Notes under the pieces: model-generated | What the model was told of the DNA's origin: nothing | The model's database searches: none | Seen by the model: only the letters and a program-made list of their open reading frames with translations | Position numbers and translations under genes: made by a program | Source: RGIG5579 sp045580105 | Lineage (GTDB): Bacteria > Bacillota > Clostridia > Oscillospirales > SIG627 | Length of the DNA stretch: 22,230 bases | NCBI GenBank assembly: GCA_045580105.1 | Contig: JAZNNH010000041.1 | Span: 1-22,230, forward strand | Direction: 5' to 3' | Shown here: piece by piece, positions 1-7,636 of the stretch | Layout: the number at the start of each line of letters is the position of its first letter | How positions within the stretch are numbered: the first letter of the stretch is position 1

Positions 1-5
1 CTTGG

Positions 6-27
6 CCTCCGACTTGGAGGGCTTTTT
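6..27 (+). terminator. Intrinsic terminator of a gene left of the window
   Basis: CCTCC (6-10) pairs with GGAGG (16-20) around a 5-base loop, and a T run follows at 23-27. The polarity fits termination of plus-strand transcription arriving from outside the window and converging on rlmH. The upstream gene itself is not visible. Confidence 0.6.
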
Positions 28-42
28 GTGTGCAAATTGCTT

Positions 43-537
43 TTATTTATGATATTTTGAGCCGGCAAGAATACCGGAAGCGCGGTAAATTTGTTCTGCC
101 AGCATCACACGAAACAGAGAATGGGCAAAGGTCATCGGAGAAAATGAAAGGCGAAGGTCGCATATCTTTTTGACCTCTTCGGAAAGCCCCCAAGACGAGC
201 CGATCAAATATACCACCGAACACTTTCCTCCAAGGGCAATTTTTTCAAACAGTTCGGAAAGATCTTCGGAGGACATACTCTTCCCCTCAATACAAAGGGC
301 GATCTTATAGCTTTTCTGATACTTGGGTTGAGAGAGAATTTTAAAAAAACTGTCCGCTTCTTTTTTCAAGGTCAGACGGATCTCGTCTTCACTCAGTTCC
401 CGACCGGGTGTTTTTTCCGGTTTTAAAGCAATATCCTGAAGCGAACCGAACGCATTCATTCGTTTTTGATATTCCTCAAACGCTGAGCGAAACCAGCTTT
501 CCTTTCCCTCTCCCATGTGGATGATGGTATGTATCAT
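43..537 (-). CDS. rlmH: 23S rRNA (pseudouridine1915-N3)-methyltransferase RlmH
   Basis: RlmH is the SPOUT-class enzyme that uses S-adenosylmethionine to methylate pseudouridine 1915 in helix 69 of 23S rRNA on assembled ribosomes. The 164-residue length is typical of the family, which averages about 155-160. Visible signatures are the conserved LCIEGK strand, a glycine-containing cofactor loop (YLIGSSWGLS, where many homologues read IGGxxGLS) and the C-terminal knot segment with MTFAHSLFR, EQIYRA and AGSKYHK. Its start codon overlaps the stop of walJ in an ATGA arrangement, so it is the last gene of the minus-strand lnt-recD2-walJ-rlmH operon. WalJ-RlmH adjacency is common in Firmicutes. The altered IGSSWG loop is a mild divergence rather than a lost motif. 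Confidence 0.95.
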   Translation of the reverse strand: MIHTIIHMGEGKESWFRSAFEEYQKRMNAFGSLQDIALKPEKTPGRELSEDEIRLTLKKEADSFFKILSQPKYQKSYKIALCIEGKSMSSEDLSELFEKIALGGKCSVVYLIGSSWGLSEEVKKICDLRLSFSPMTFAHSLFRVMLAEQIYRASGILAGSKYHK

Positions 538-1331
538 AATACTTTTGTTACCTCATAGCGATCGGCGATCTGCAGGGCAAAATCTTTTGTTTCCGTTGCA
601 CCGCAAGCGTTGAGAGCCGAAAGGCATTCTTGTTTTGCACACGCAGGCGTGTTGTTCTCGCGCGACAGATGAAAGAGTGTGAAGCTGTCACAGCCGTTTT
701 GCAACAGCTCCCCGCAAAACGCAGCGCAAGCGCGATTGTTCAAATGTCCGTGGTCGGATGCAACGCGCTCCTTCAAATACGGCGGATAGGGTCCGTCGTA
801 GAGCATATCCAAATCGTGATTGGATTCCAAGATTACTTTTTTGCATCCCAAAAGTGCCTGTCGAACAGAGTCGGACACGTGTCCTAAGTCCGTGGCAATC
901 CCCAGTTCACGATCGCCGACAAGAAACCCTTGGCTATCCACGCTGTCGTGCGGAGTGCGAAAGGGCGTCAGACAAAGCGAGCCCACCTCATACTCCTGTC
1001 CCGGCTCGACCGTGCGGATACAGCGAGCCAGATCCGCGGCTTGACGAGCGTCTTTGGCAAGCAGCGAAAGATACATTTCTTTGGCCACTTCCCTTTGACA
1101 GTAAAGGGGGATCGAAAGGTGCTTGGCGATCATCGGAAGCCCCTTTGTGTGGTCGGAATGCTCGTGGGTGATAAAGATGCCGTCGATTTCATCCAAATCG
1201 GTGGATAGCATTTGCAGTTTTTCCCGAATTTGGCGCATACTGCCGCCGGCATCGATCAAAATCCGGCTGTTCTTGTCTTCCAAATAGATACAGTTACCGG
1301 AAGAGCCGGAAAAAAGTGTATAGCAGGTCAT
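534..1331 (-). CDS. walJ: WalJ/YycJ-type MBL-fold metallo-hydrolase
   Basis: This 265-residue metallo-beta-lactamase-fold protein resembles WalJ (YycJ), a family tied in Bacilli to the WalRK regulon and to exonuclease-type DNA processing. The metal-binding motif THEHSDH lies near residue 54, after the N-terminal LFSGSSGNC strand, which is also diagnostic of the family. A later SDHGHLNN segment supplies another metal-ligand region. I place the start at the ATG at 1331 because AAAGGAT lies just upstream and the protein then begins MTCYTLFSGSSGN; a start six codons further upstream has no good ribosome binding site. It starts about 10 bases after the upstream membrane protein gene ends and overlaps rlmH by 4 bases. 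The precise substrate is unknown from sequence. Confidence 0.9.
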   Translation of the reverse strand: MTCYTLFSGSSGNCIYLEDKNSRILIDAGGSMRQIREKLQMLSTDLDEIDGIFITHEHSDHTKGLPMIAKHLSIPLYCQREVAKEMYLSLLAKDARQAADLARCIRTVEPGQEYEVGSLCLTPFRTPHDSVDSQGFLVGDRELGIATDLGHVSDSVRQALLGCKKVILESNHDLDMLYDGPYPPYLKERVASDHGHLNNRACAAFCGELLQNGCDSFTLFHLSRENNTPACAKQECLSALNACGATETKDFALQIADRYEVTKVL

Positions 1332-1341
1332 AGCAATCCTT

Positions 1342-1800
1342 TCATGCAAAAATTGTTACGATAAGCCAATCAAAAAGGAAAATCAAATAGAACGGAAGCA
1401 CCGTAACAAGGAGAATTTGAGAGATCAAAGGACGAAGTTCTTCCCTGATATGAAGCGGATTAGGTGTTGGCAATTTCTCTTTCGGCTCCTCTTTTTCTTT
1501 CTCCTCCTCCACGATTCGAAAGCGGCGGTACTTATCTTTTCGTTTGATCGGATGGCTTTTTCCTTTATCTAATAAATACTGCTTGCGCGATTTTGCTTCC
1601 CGTTTTCGATCCTCATCTAAAATCGGACGAAGTCCTCCGTTGACCAAAACGTACAAAACGGAAAGAACAAAACAGAAAATAGCATAGGAAGTCATCACGG
1701 GAAGATAAAACTCGGTATAGCCCAAGCTAAAATAGATCAGCGAAAGAAAGCCGGTCCAAAGAAGCAGCACAATCAATCTTCTTTTCTTGGTAAACATCAT
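1342..1800 (-). CDS. Small conserved membrane protein with basic/acidic cytoplasmic loop
   Basis: I do not recognise a characterised family. The 152-residue protein has two N-terminal hydrophobic segments (about residues 8-28 and 34-54), a long highly charged middle part (about 60-115, first KR-rich, then a run of E and K), and a C-terminal hydrophobic hairpin from about residue 128. This suggests an inner-membrane protein with a cytoplasmic charged loop. It overlaps the end of recD2 by 4 bases (ATGA) and sits about 10 bases before walJ, so it is cotranscribed and translationally coupled with them. The neighbours are DNA-maintenance and rRNA-modification genes and give little clue to function. 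A start one codon later (the second M) is equally possible. Confidence 0.75.
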   Translation of the reverse strand: MMFTKKRRLIVLLLWTGFLSLIYFSLGYTEFYLPVMTSYAIFCFVLSVLYVLVNGGLRPILDEDRKREAKSRKQYLLDKGKSHPIKRKDKYRRFRIVEEEKEKEEPKEKLPTPNPLHIREELRPLISQILLVTVLPFYLIFLFDWLIVTIFA

Positions 1801-4022
1801 CTCTGTTCCTTATAAATCCGATACATTTCACAAAGCCCCGTAAAGCGGCGGGAAATGCTGTTGTTTTCGACCATATTTTGAATGGAAATCTGATTCCCCA
1901 CCAAAACAACCATACTTTTGGCTCGGGTCACGGCAGTATAAAGCAGATTTCGGGTCGCGAGCATAGGGGGTGGATTGAGAACCGGGAAAATAACCACGGG
2001 ATATTCGCTGCCTTGGCTTTTGTGAACCGTTACGGCAAAGGCGTGCTCGATTTCCGTCAAATCATCAAAGGGATAGCGCACGAGTTTTCCGTCAAAATTG
2101 ACCGTGATGATCTCTTCTTCGCGATCAATTTGCCAAATATAGCCGATGTCACCGTTGAAAACTCCCATTCCGGTGACGTTTTCATCGTGTGCCATCACCC
2201 ATTGTGCGTCGTAGTTGTTGCGAATTTGCATGACCTTATCCTGCTCACGGAACACGACTTCGCGAAACGCTTTTTCATTCTTTTCGAAAGACGGCGGATT
2301 GAGCGCTTCCTGCAACAGAAGATTGAGCCGAACCGTTCCCAGTTCCCCTTTTCGGGTACAGCTGATCACTTGAATTCCGTCGCGGATCTCATCTCCGTAG
2401 CGGTTAGGAAGGCGGTCGCGACAAAGGGAAACCACGGTGCTTGCCGCTTGAGAAATGTTATGGCGCTGTACCAAGAAGAAATCTCCTTCTTTGCCGGACG
2501 CGATCGGCATTTCGCCGCGATTGATGCGATGCGCGTTTTCGACGATGGCACTATCTTCTCTTTGACGGAAGATTTCGTTCAAGCGGCAAACGCGAAACGC
2601 CCCGCTCTCGATCGTATCGCGCAAAACCTCGCCCGCGCCGACACTGGGAAGCTGATCGGAATCTCCGATGAGAATGATGCGCGTGCCGGGACGCACCGCC
2701 TGAAGAAAGGCGGCGAACAAATGGATATCCACCATGGAAAGCTCGTCTACGATGATCGCATCCGCTTCCAGCGGATTTTTCTGGTTTCGGCAAAACTTGA
2801 CCTTCTCATCGGGAGAATATTCCATCTCGAGCAAGCGATGAAGCGTTTTGGCGGGAAAGAGCGTGGATTGACTCATTCGTTTGGCTGCTCTTCCCGTGGG
2901 AGCCGCCAACGCCGTTTCCATTCCCACCTGTTCAAAAATGCGAACAATGGCTTTGATGATGGTGGTTTTACCCGTACCGGGGCCGCCCGTGAGGATGGTG
3001 ACCGGTGTGTTGAGCGCGCTCAAGATCGCTTCTTTTTGCTTGGGGGCATAGCGAATGTTTTCTTGCTTTTCAATGGTTTCCACAAGATCTTCCACGTCGG
3101 CAATGGAGCCGTAAAGATTGATCCGTGAAAGCGAAACCAAGCGGGATGCCGCCTGCGTTTCTGCGGAAAACAGCTCCGGAAGATAGATGCTGTGGTCGGG
3201 ATGGTTGCTGTTACAAATCAGCTCGCCATTCCGACAAAGATCGTCGAGCACGGAGCGTACCTGCTCCTCTGCCACGTCCAGAAGCTGTGCGGTTGCGGGT
3301 ATGATTTTTTGTTTCGGAAGATAGGTGTGACCGTTGGCGGAGGCATTAAACTGCAATACGTAGCAGAGTCCTGCTCGGATGCGCTCGCGAGAGTCTTTTT
3401 GCAAGCCAAGACTTGCCGCCATGGCATCCGCCCGTTCAAATCCGACACCGTAAATTTCTTCACACAGAATATACGGATTTCGCTTCACAATATCCACCGC
3501 GGCATCGCCCCATCTCTTGTAGATGCGAACCGAGGTGGTCGAACCGAAAAAGCCGCTGAAAAACATCATAATGTTACGAACTCCGAACTGCTCGCGAAAG
3601 CAGGCGGAAATGTTTCTTGCTTTGCGCGCGGAAATACCGGGAATATCGGAGAGCAGATCCGGATTGTGCTCCATCACGTCAAAGGTGTCTTCTCCGAAAC
3701 GATCGACGATTTTTTTCGCCAGTTTCGGGCCGATCCCGTGAATGGCGCGGGAAGAAAGATAGCGCAGCATCGCGTTTTCATCCGCAGGGATGCTTTTTTC
3801 AAAATAACTGACTTTAAACTGTTTTCCGTAGGTGGGATGATTGACCCACTGACCCATGGCACGGACCGCATCACCAACCATCAAGCTGGGCATAATACCA
3901 ATCAGAGTAACCGGCTCGCGTTCCCACTCAATGGAGCAGACCGTATAGCCGCTCTCGTCGCTTTGAAAGACAATATCTTCGATCTCGCCCTCTATGGTAA
4001 CAAGTTCTTCTTTTTCAGACAT
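1797..4022 (-). CDS. recD2: RecD2-type ATP-dependent DNA helicase
   Basis: RecD2 is a 5'-to-3' superfamily 1B helicase that works without RecBC in DNA repair and replication-fork maintenance. The 741-residue product has the N-terminal OB-like and helix-hairpin-helix region (GIGPKLAKKI, near residue 90), then the motor: Walker A GGPGTGKTT (about 343-351), DELSMVD as Walker B, GDSDQLPSVG as motif III, and late VHKSQGSEYP and YTAVTRAK as motifs V and VI. The start at 4022 is preceded by AAGGAGGAG at good spacing; a start 12 codons upstream would run deeper into lnt. The first 8 bases overlap the end of lnt. The length is normal for RecD2 and the motifs look intact. Confidence 0.95.
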   Translation of the reverse strand: MSEKEELVTIEGEIEDIVFQSDESGYTVCSIEWEREPVTLIGIMPSLMVGDAVRAMGQWVNHPTYGKQFKVSYFEKSIPADENAMLRYLSSRAIHGIGPKLAKKIVDRFGEDTFDVMEHNPDLLSDIPGISARKARNISACFREQFGVRNIMMFFSGFFGSTTSVRIYKRWGDAAVDIVKRNPYILCEEIYGVGFERADAMAASLGLQKDSRERIRAGLCYVLQFNASANGHTYLPKQKIIPATAQLLDVAEEQVRSVLDDLCRNGELICNSNHPDHSIYLPELFSAETQAASRLVSLSRINLYGSIADVEDLVETIEKQENIRYAPKQKEAILSALNTPVTILTGGPGTGKTTIIKAIVRIFEQVGMETALAAPTGRAAKRMSQSTLFPAKTLHRLLEMEYSPDEKVKFCRNQKNPLEADAIIVDELSMVDIHLFAAFLQAVRPGTRIILIGDSDQLPSVGAGEVLRDTIESGAFRVCRLNEIFRQREDSAIVENAHRINRGEMPIASGKEGDFFLVQRHNISQAASTVVSLCRDRLPNRYGDEIRDGIQVISCTRKGELGTVRLNLLLQEALNPPSFEKNEKAFREVVFREQDKVMQIRNNYDAQWVMAHDENVTGMGVFNGDIGYIWQIDREEEIITVNFDGKLVRYPFDDLTEIEHAFAVTVHKSQGSEYPVVIFPVLNPPPMLATRNLLYTAVTRAKSMVVLVGNQISIQNMVENNSISRRFTGLCEMYRIYKEQR

Positions 4023-5571
4023 TTTTTCTCCTCCTTTCTTGCAAAAGGATGACAACAAACCAAATCATAACAAAACAGGAAAGCGCAGGGAGAACGACGT
4101 CCCCCAGTTTCGAATAAAGCGTATTTTCATCCGAAAACGATACGGTTTCGGTCAAAACCCCTTTTTCCAAGGGGCCGAGCACGCTCTTCAGGCGTCCGTT
4201 TTCGTCAATCACGGCGGAAACGCCGGAATTGGCACAACGAACGGTTCCGCGACCGTTTTCCACGCTGCGGAATACGGCGTGCGCCAAATGCTGCCAGACC
4301 GCGGGAGAATCCTCATACCAAGAATCGTTGGTAACGATCACCAAAAGATTCGCCCCGTCACGCACGCTTTTTCTGACGACGTCGGGAAAGATGGATTCAA
4401 AGCAGATCACCGTCCCGATCTTCTTCCCCTCCCAATCCATCAAAGCAGAAGAAGAGCCCGCCTGAAGGTCTTCGGAGAGCATATTAATCTTGGTAAGAGC
4501 GGGAAAAAGCGTGGACACAACCTTGCGATACGGCATTCTTTCGCCAAAGGGAACGAGAATTTGCTTCGAATAGGGCTCGGACACGTTTTTTTCATCCAAA
4601 AGGATGGCGCTGTTGGTGGTTTTTCCGTCCTGCTTCCAAAAGCAGCCCATCAGAATGGGCGTGGAAAGGGTTTCGGAAAGCCCTTGATAAAGCGAAAGCA
4701 GGCGCTCGTTTTCGGCAAGATTGGTTGGCACCGCACTTTCGGGCCATATCACCAGATCCGAATCGCGGGGGGTTGCGTTTTCGGTCAAGGAAACGTAGGT
4801 TTCCAAAGAGGTTTGCGCCCCGTTCCACTTATCACCGGAAAGGACACAGCCCTGAACGCAGGAAACCTGAATACTTTTCCCCTCCTGCGCTCCTTCAAGT
4901 CGAAGCAAACCGAAGAGAAGATTGGAAGAAAAAAGAAGCAGCGCCAAAAGACCCGAAGCGATTCGTTTTTTCTTCTTAGAACAGAGGGCAAGCGCCAAAA
5001 GAGCGGAAACGAAAAGAATCAGACAATCCAGCCCCTCTGCACCGAATAGGGATGCCGACTGAATCAGCGCGGGAGCACGGTACTGCCCGAGAGAAATTCG
5101 GATCCACGGAAAAGCAAGCTCCGATGCTCTTTGGATTCTGAGGGCAAACAAAATTCCCACAATGGCAGAAGAAAGAACCAAAAACGGTTGCTTGGTTTGC
5201 TTGGAAACAAAGCAGCCAAGGAGAAACGGGGCGGCAAACGCCAAACCGTGTGCGGCGGAAATGCCGACCCACGCAAGCAGAATGACCCCAAGTGAAGCGG
5301 GGCGGCTGAGCCCTGCAAAATCCAGCGGATAAAGCCAAAGAAACCAAAAATAGACAAAGAGATGGTAAAAAAAGCCGAAATACGCGCCTTTGGCAAACGC
5401 ACTGCGGAAGCGAAGTTTTCCACAGCCCCGAAGAAGGCAGACGAAAAAGGGCACGAAGGAAACCCAAGAAAGAAGATACAAAGAGGAAAAGGTCAAGGGC
5501 AAAGCCGCAAGGAGAGCGGAAGCAAAAAGGAGCGAAAAATCGCTTGTGAACACGCGCCGCACTCGCTTCAT
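4015..5571 (-). CDS. lnt: Apolipoprotein N-acyltransferase Lnt
   Basis: Lnt transfers a third acyl chain from phospholipid to the N-terminal cysteine of diacylated lipoproteins at the membrane. The 518-residue protein has about six N-terminal hydrophobic segments (residues 1-195), a nitrilase/carbon-nitrogen hydrolase domain, and a final membrane helix. The catalytic E-K-C set appears in family contexts: WPESAVP (about residue 278), SKQILVPFGE (about 336) and VICFESIFPD (Cys about 389). It starts at 5569-5571 behind AGGAGG and is the first gene of the minus-strand operon, with its own promoter at 5606-5634. Lnt is classic for Gram-negatives and Actinobacteria but also occurs in some Clostridia. 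Two lipoproteins encoded in this window (13421 and 20103) are potential substrates. Confidence 0.9.
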   Translation of the reverse strand: MKRVRRVFTSDFSLLFASALLAALPLTFSSLYLLSWVSFVPFFVCLLRGCGKLRFRSAFAKGAYFGFFYHLFVYFWFLWLYPLDFAGLSRPASLGVILLAWVGISAAHGLAFAAPFLLGCFVSKQTKQPFLVLSSAIVGILFALRIQRASELAFPWIRISLGQYRAPALIQSASLFGAEGLDCLILFVSALLALALCSKKKKRIASGLLALLLFSSNLLFGLLRLEGAQEGKSIQVSCVQGCVLSGDKWNGAQTSLETYVSLTENATPRDSDLVIWPESAVPTNLAENERLLSLYQGLSETLSTPILMGCFWKQDGKTTNSAILLDEKNVSEPYSKQILVPFGERMPYRKVVSTLFPALTKINMLSEDLQAGSSSALMDWEGKKIGTVICFESIFPDVVRKSVRDGANLLVIVTNDSWYEDSPAVWQHLAHAVFRSVENGRGTVRCANSGVSAVIDENGRLKSVLGPLEKGVLTETVSFSDENTLYSKLGDVVLPALSCFVMIWFVVILLQERRRKNV

Positions 5572-5605
5572 TTCATCTCCTCCTTTCCCCTTTTTGTAAT
5601 AATTT

Positions 5606-5634
5606 ATTATACTATAAATCAGAAAAAATGTAAA
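5606..5634 (-). promoter_or_regulatory. Sigma-A-type promoter of the lnt operon
   Basis: On the minus strand, TTTACA (5629-5634) and TATAAT (5606-5611) are separated by 17 bases, upstream of the lnt ribosome binding site. It lies back to back with the promoter of the Mrp gene. Confidence 0.8.
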
Positions 5635-5643
5635 GGCGAATTC

Positions 5644-5671
5644 TTGACAAAAAAAGAAAACAAACTATAAT
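5644..5671 (+). promoter_or_regulatory. Sigma-A-type promoter of the Mrp gene
   Basis: TTGACA (5644-5649) and TATAAT (5666-5671) are both perfect consensus hexamers, spaced by 16 bases, about 28 bases before the chosen start codon. The two divergent promoters occupy 5606-5671 with only 9 bases between their -35 elements. Confidence 0.85.
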
Positions 5672-5698
5672 AGAAAGAGTATGAAAGGTGGGATCTTG

Positions 5699-6514
5699 AT
5701 GAGCGAATGTACCCATAATTGTGAAACTTGCGGAAGCGATTGCAGTCAAAAAAAAGAAAGCATGATTGAAATGCCGAACCGCAACAGCAAAGTAAAAAAA
5801 GTCATTGGTGTTGTCAGTGGAAAGGGTGGTGTCGGAAAAAGTTTGATCACCTCCCTATTGGCTTCTCACACCGCAAAAGAAGGCAAGAAAACGGCTGTTT
5901 TGGATGCTGACCTGACCGGTCCGAGTATTCCGAAGGCCTTTGGTATCCACCAGCGCGCCGGCGCAGACGAAGACGGCTTCATTCCGGTGGAAAGCCGCAG
6001 CGGAATCAAAATCATGAGCTTGAACCTGCTTTTGGAAAACGAAACCGATCCCGTCGTATGGCGCGGACCTGTTATCGCAGGAACCGTAAAGCAGTTCTGG
6101 ACCGACGTCAACTGGGGTGACGTGGACTTTATGTACGTCGATATGCCTCCCGGAACGGGCGACGTTCCTCTGACGGTATTCCAATCTCTTCCCATTGACG
6201 GAATCGTTGTGGTGACCTCTCCGCAGGAGCTGGTTTCCATGATCGTGGAAAAAGCCGTTAACATGGCAAAGCTGATGAACATTCCCATTTTGGGTCTGGT
6301 TGAAAATATGTCCTATTACGTTTGTCCCGACTGTGGCAAAGATCACGCCATTTTCGGTCAAAGCCGTGTGGAAGAGCTGGCAAAGGAATACAATATTCCC
6401 TCGTTTGCCCGTCTTCCCATCGACCCCACCTTGGCACAGCTCGTTGACAGAGGTATGGTCGAGGCATACGACACCGAGCCCTTGGAAACCATTTTCAAAA
6501 CCGTCAACGCATAA
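5699..6514 (+). CDS. mrp: Mrp/NBP35 (ApbC)-type iron-sulfur carrier P-loop ATPase
   Basis: Mrp/ApbC proteins are cytoplasmic ATPases that bind and hand over [4Fe-4S] clusters to apoproteins. The 271-residue product has an N-terminal cysteine-rich tail (C4, C8, C11 and C15 in CTHNCETCGSDC), the deviant Walker A GKGGVGKS (41-48), the acceptor motif MPPGTGD, and the C-terminal CxxC (C209 and C212 in VCPDCGKD) that binds the bridging cluster. The start is set at 5699, where AAAGGTGGG gives correct spacing and the protein begins MSECTHNC; an earlier ATG at 5681 has no ribosome binding site. It is monocistronic between its own promoter and a strong terminator. The N-terminal cysteine extension resembles NBP35 more than minimal Mrp. 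Confidence 0.92.
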   Translation: MSECTHNCETCGSDCSQKKESMIEMPNRNSKVKKVIGVVSGKGGVGKSLITSLLASHTAKEGKKTAVLDADLTGPSIPKAFGIHQRAGADEDGFIPVESRSGIKIMSLNLLLENETDPVVWRGPVIAGTVKQFWTDVNWGDVDFMYVDMPPGTGDVPLTVFQSLPIDGIVVVTSPQELVSMIVEKAVNMAKLMNIPILGLVENMSYYVCPDCGKDHAIFGQSRVEELAKEYNIPSFARLPIDPTLAQLVDRGMVEAYDTEPLETIFKTVNA

Positions 6515-6523
6515 CAGAAAAAC

Positions 6524-6550
6524 AAAAAGGTACGCAAAGCGTACCTTTTT
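6524..6550. terminator. Bidirectional intrinsic terminator
   Basis: GGTACGC (6529-6535) pairs perfectly with GCGTACC (6539-6545) around AAA. It is flanked by an A run on the left and a T run on the right, so it can end both the plus-strand Mrp transcript and the converging lipoate ligase transcript. Confidence 0.85.
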
Positions 6551-6554
6551 CTTT

Positions 6555-7520
6555 TTACAAAAACGAAAAACTTGCGATCTCGCGCACCTGCGGAAGATCG
6601 GATGACAGCAGGGCTTGACGGATGGCGTTGTTTTCAAAGGCAATTTTAGAAAGGCGGGATTCGATTTCGCCGGCAAGATCGGTATTCATACTGTCGGAAA
6701 ACACCTTGACGTCGGAAATGATCCCTTTTTCAAAGGAAAAGAGAATTTGAACGCCGCCCCAAGAAAAACGCTCTCTCCATTCCAAATCAAATTTCGGAGT
6801 TTCGCCCAAGCGCCAAGAATCGGATCGGTGCTTTGTTTCATACGCGGCAATTTCCTCGCGTTCGCGGTCTGTGAAGACATACGTTTCCGCAGCGCCGTAT
6901 TCTGTTTCAAATTCTTGAATCAAAGCATTCCGGAGCGTTGAAACCTGAAGATCGGGCAAGGATTCGTTCAAATTGCAAACCCGCGCGCGCACCGAAGAGA
7001 TTCCTTTCGAGCGAATCTTCTTGGGATCGACGGTTAGATACCGGGAAAGGCGGGAAAGATCGGAGGAGATGAGAAGCGTTCCGTGGTGCTGTTTTTTTCC
7101 GTGACGGGTGGCGTAAGCGGTGCCGGAAAACTTCTTTTCCTGCCACACAAGGTCGTTGCGTCCGGAAAAAGAACAGTCGACTCCGAGTTTTTTTAATGCG
7201 GTTAAAATCAAATTCAACTGACGGTCCAGATCGTATCGGGCAGGGCCTGCGATAAAGGAAAAATTGAGGTTTCCCAAATCGTGATACACCGCACCGCCGC
7301 CACTGACTCTGCGCACCAGTTGGACCCCTTCCTCCTGCATTTTCGCAAGGTTGCATTCCAGCCAAGGATTTTGATTTTTTCCGATGATGACCGCGTTTTC
7401 ATTCTGATACAGATGCAAAATCAGATCCTCTTCTCCCACGTGATCCAAAAGCCATTCATCGGTAGCAAGGTTCTGATAGCCACAGTAGCGGCTTGATACA
7501 TAAACGAAGTTTTTCTGCAT
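6555..7520 (-). CDS. lplA: Lipoate-protein ligase A
   Basis: LplA activates free lipoate to lipoyl-AMP and attaches it to lipoyl domains of 2-oxoacid dehydrogenases and glycine cleavage H protein. The 321-residue protein carries the family signature RRVSGGGAVYHDLGNLNFSF, the GRNDLVWQEKKFSGTA segment containing the catalytic lysine, and HHGTLLI before the C-terminal accessory domain. The start at 7520 follows AAAGGAGG at good spacing. Longer frames reading back to 7787 overlap the radA gene and its promoter and are rejected. It is monocistronic, convergent with the Mrp gene and divergent from radA. It implies a scavenging route for lipoate; no lipoate synthase is in view. Confidence 0.92.
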   Translation of the reverse strand: MQKNFVYVSSRYCGYQNLATDEWLLDHVGEEDLILHLYQNENAVIIGKNQNPWLECNLAKMQEEGVQLVRRVSGGGAVYHDLGNLNFSFIAGPARYDLDRQLNLILTALKKLGVDCSFSGRNDLVWQEKKFSGTAYATRHGKKQHHGTLLISSDLSRLSRYLTVDPKKIRSKGISSVRARVCNLNESLPDLQVSTLRNALIQEFETEYGAAETYVFTDREREEIAAYETKHRSDSWRLGETPKFDLEWRERFSWGGVQILFSFEKGIISDVKVFSDSMNTDLAGEIESRLSKIAFENNAIRQALLSSDLPQVREIASFSFL

Positions 7521-7542
7521 ACAAACCTCCTTTAACGCTATC

Positions 7543-7570
7543 AGTATAACAAAAATCGAGAAAAACGCAA
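7543..7570 (-). promoter_or_regulatory. Probable promoter of lplA
   Basis: On the minus strand, TATACT (7543-7548) is preceded at 16 bases by TTGCGT (7565-7570), a half-consensus -35. The position, about 25 bases before the ribosome binding site, fits. Confidence 0.55.
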
Positions 7571-7577
7571 GTTGAAA

Positions 7578-7606
7578 TTGACACTCTTCTGATTTTTTTT
7601 TATAAT
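7578..7606 (+). promoter_or_regulatory. Sigma-A promoter of radA-mazG
   Basis: TTGACA (7578-7583) and TATAAT (7601-7606) are both perfect and separated by 17 bases, upstream of radA. The -35 lies within 10 bases of the divergent lplA -35. Confidence 0.88.
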
Positions 7607-7636
7607 GAATGGGAACAGTGAGGAAAGGGAAACAAT

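Noticed and set aside
1878..4052. Long plus-strand open frames (416 and 286 codons) opposite recD2
   Set aside because: They lie entirely antisense to recD2, whose helicase motifs are intact. Their translations are low-information (many F, H and R), and no ribosome binding sites or family motifs are seen.
3994..5049. 351-codon plus-strand frame opposite lnt
   Set aside because: It is the antisense shadow of a clear Lnt coding region; no motif or ribosome binding site supports it.
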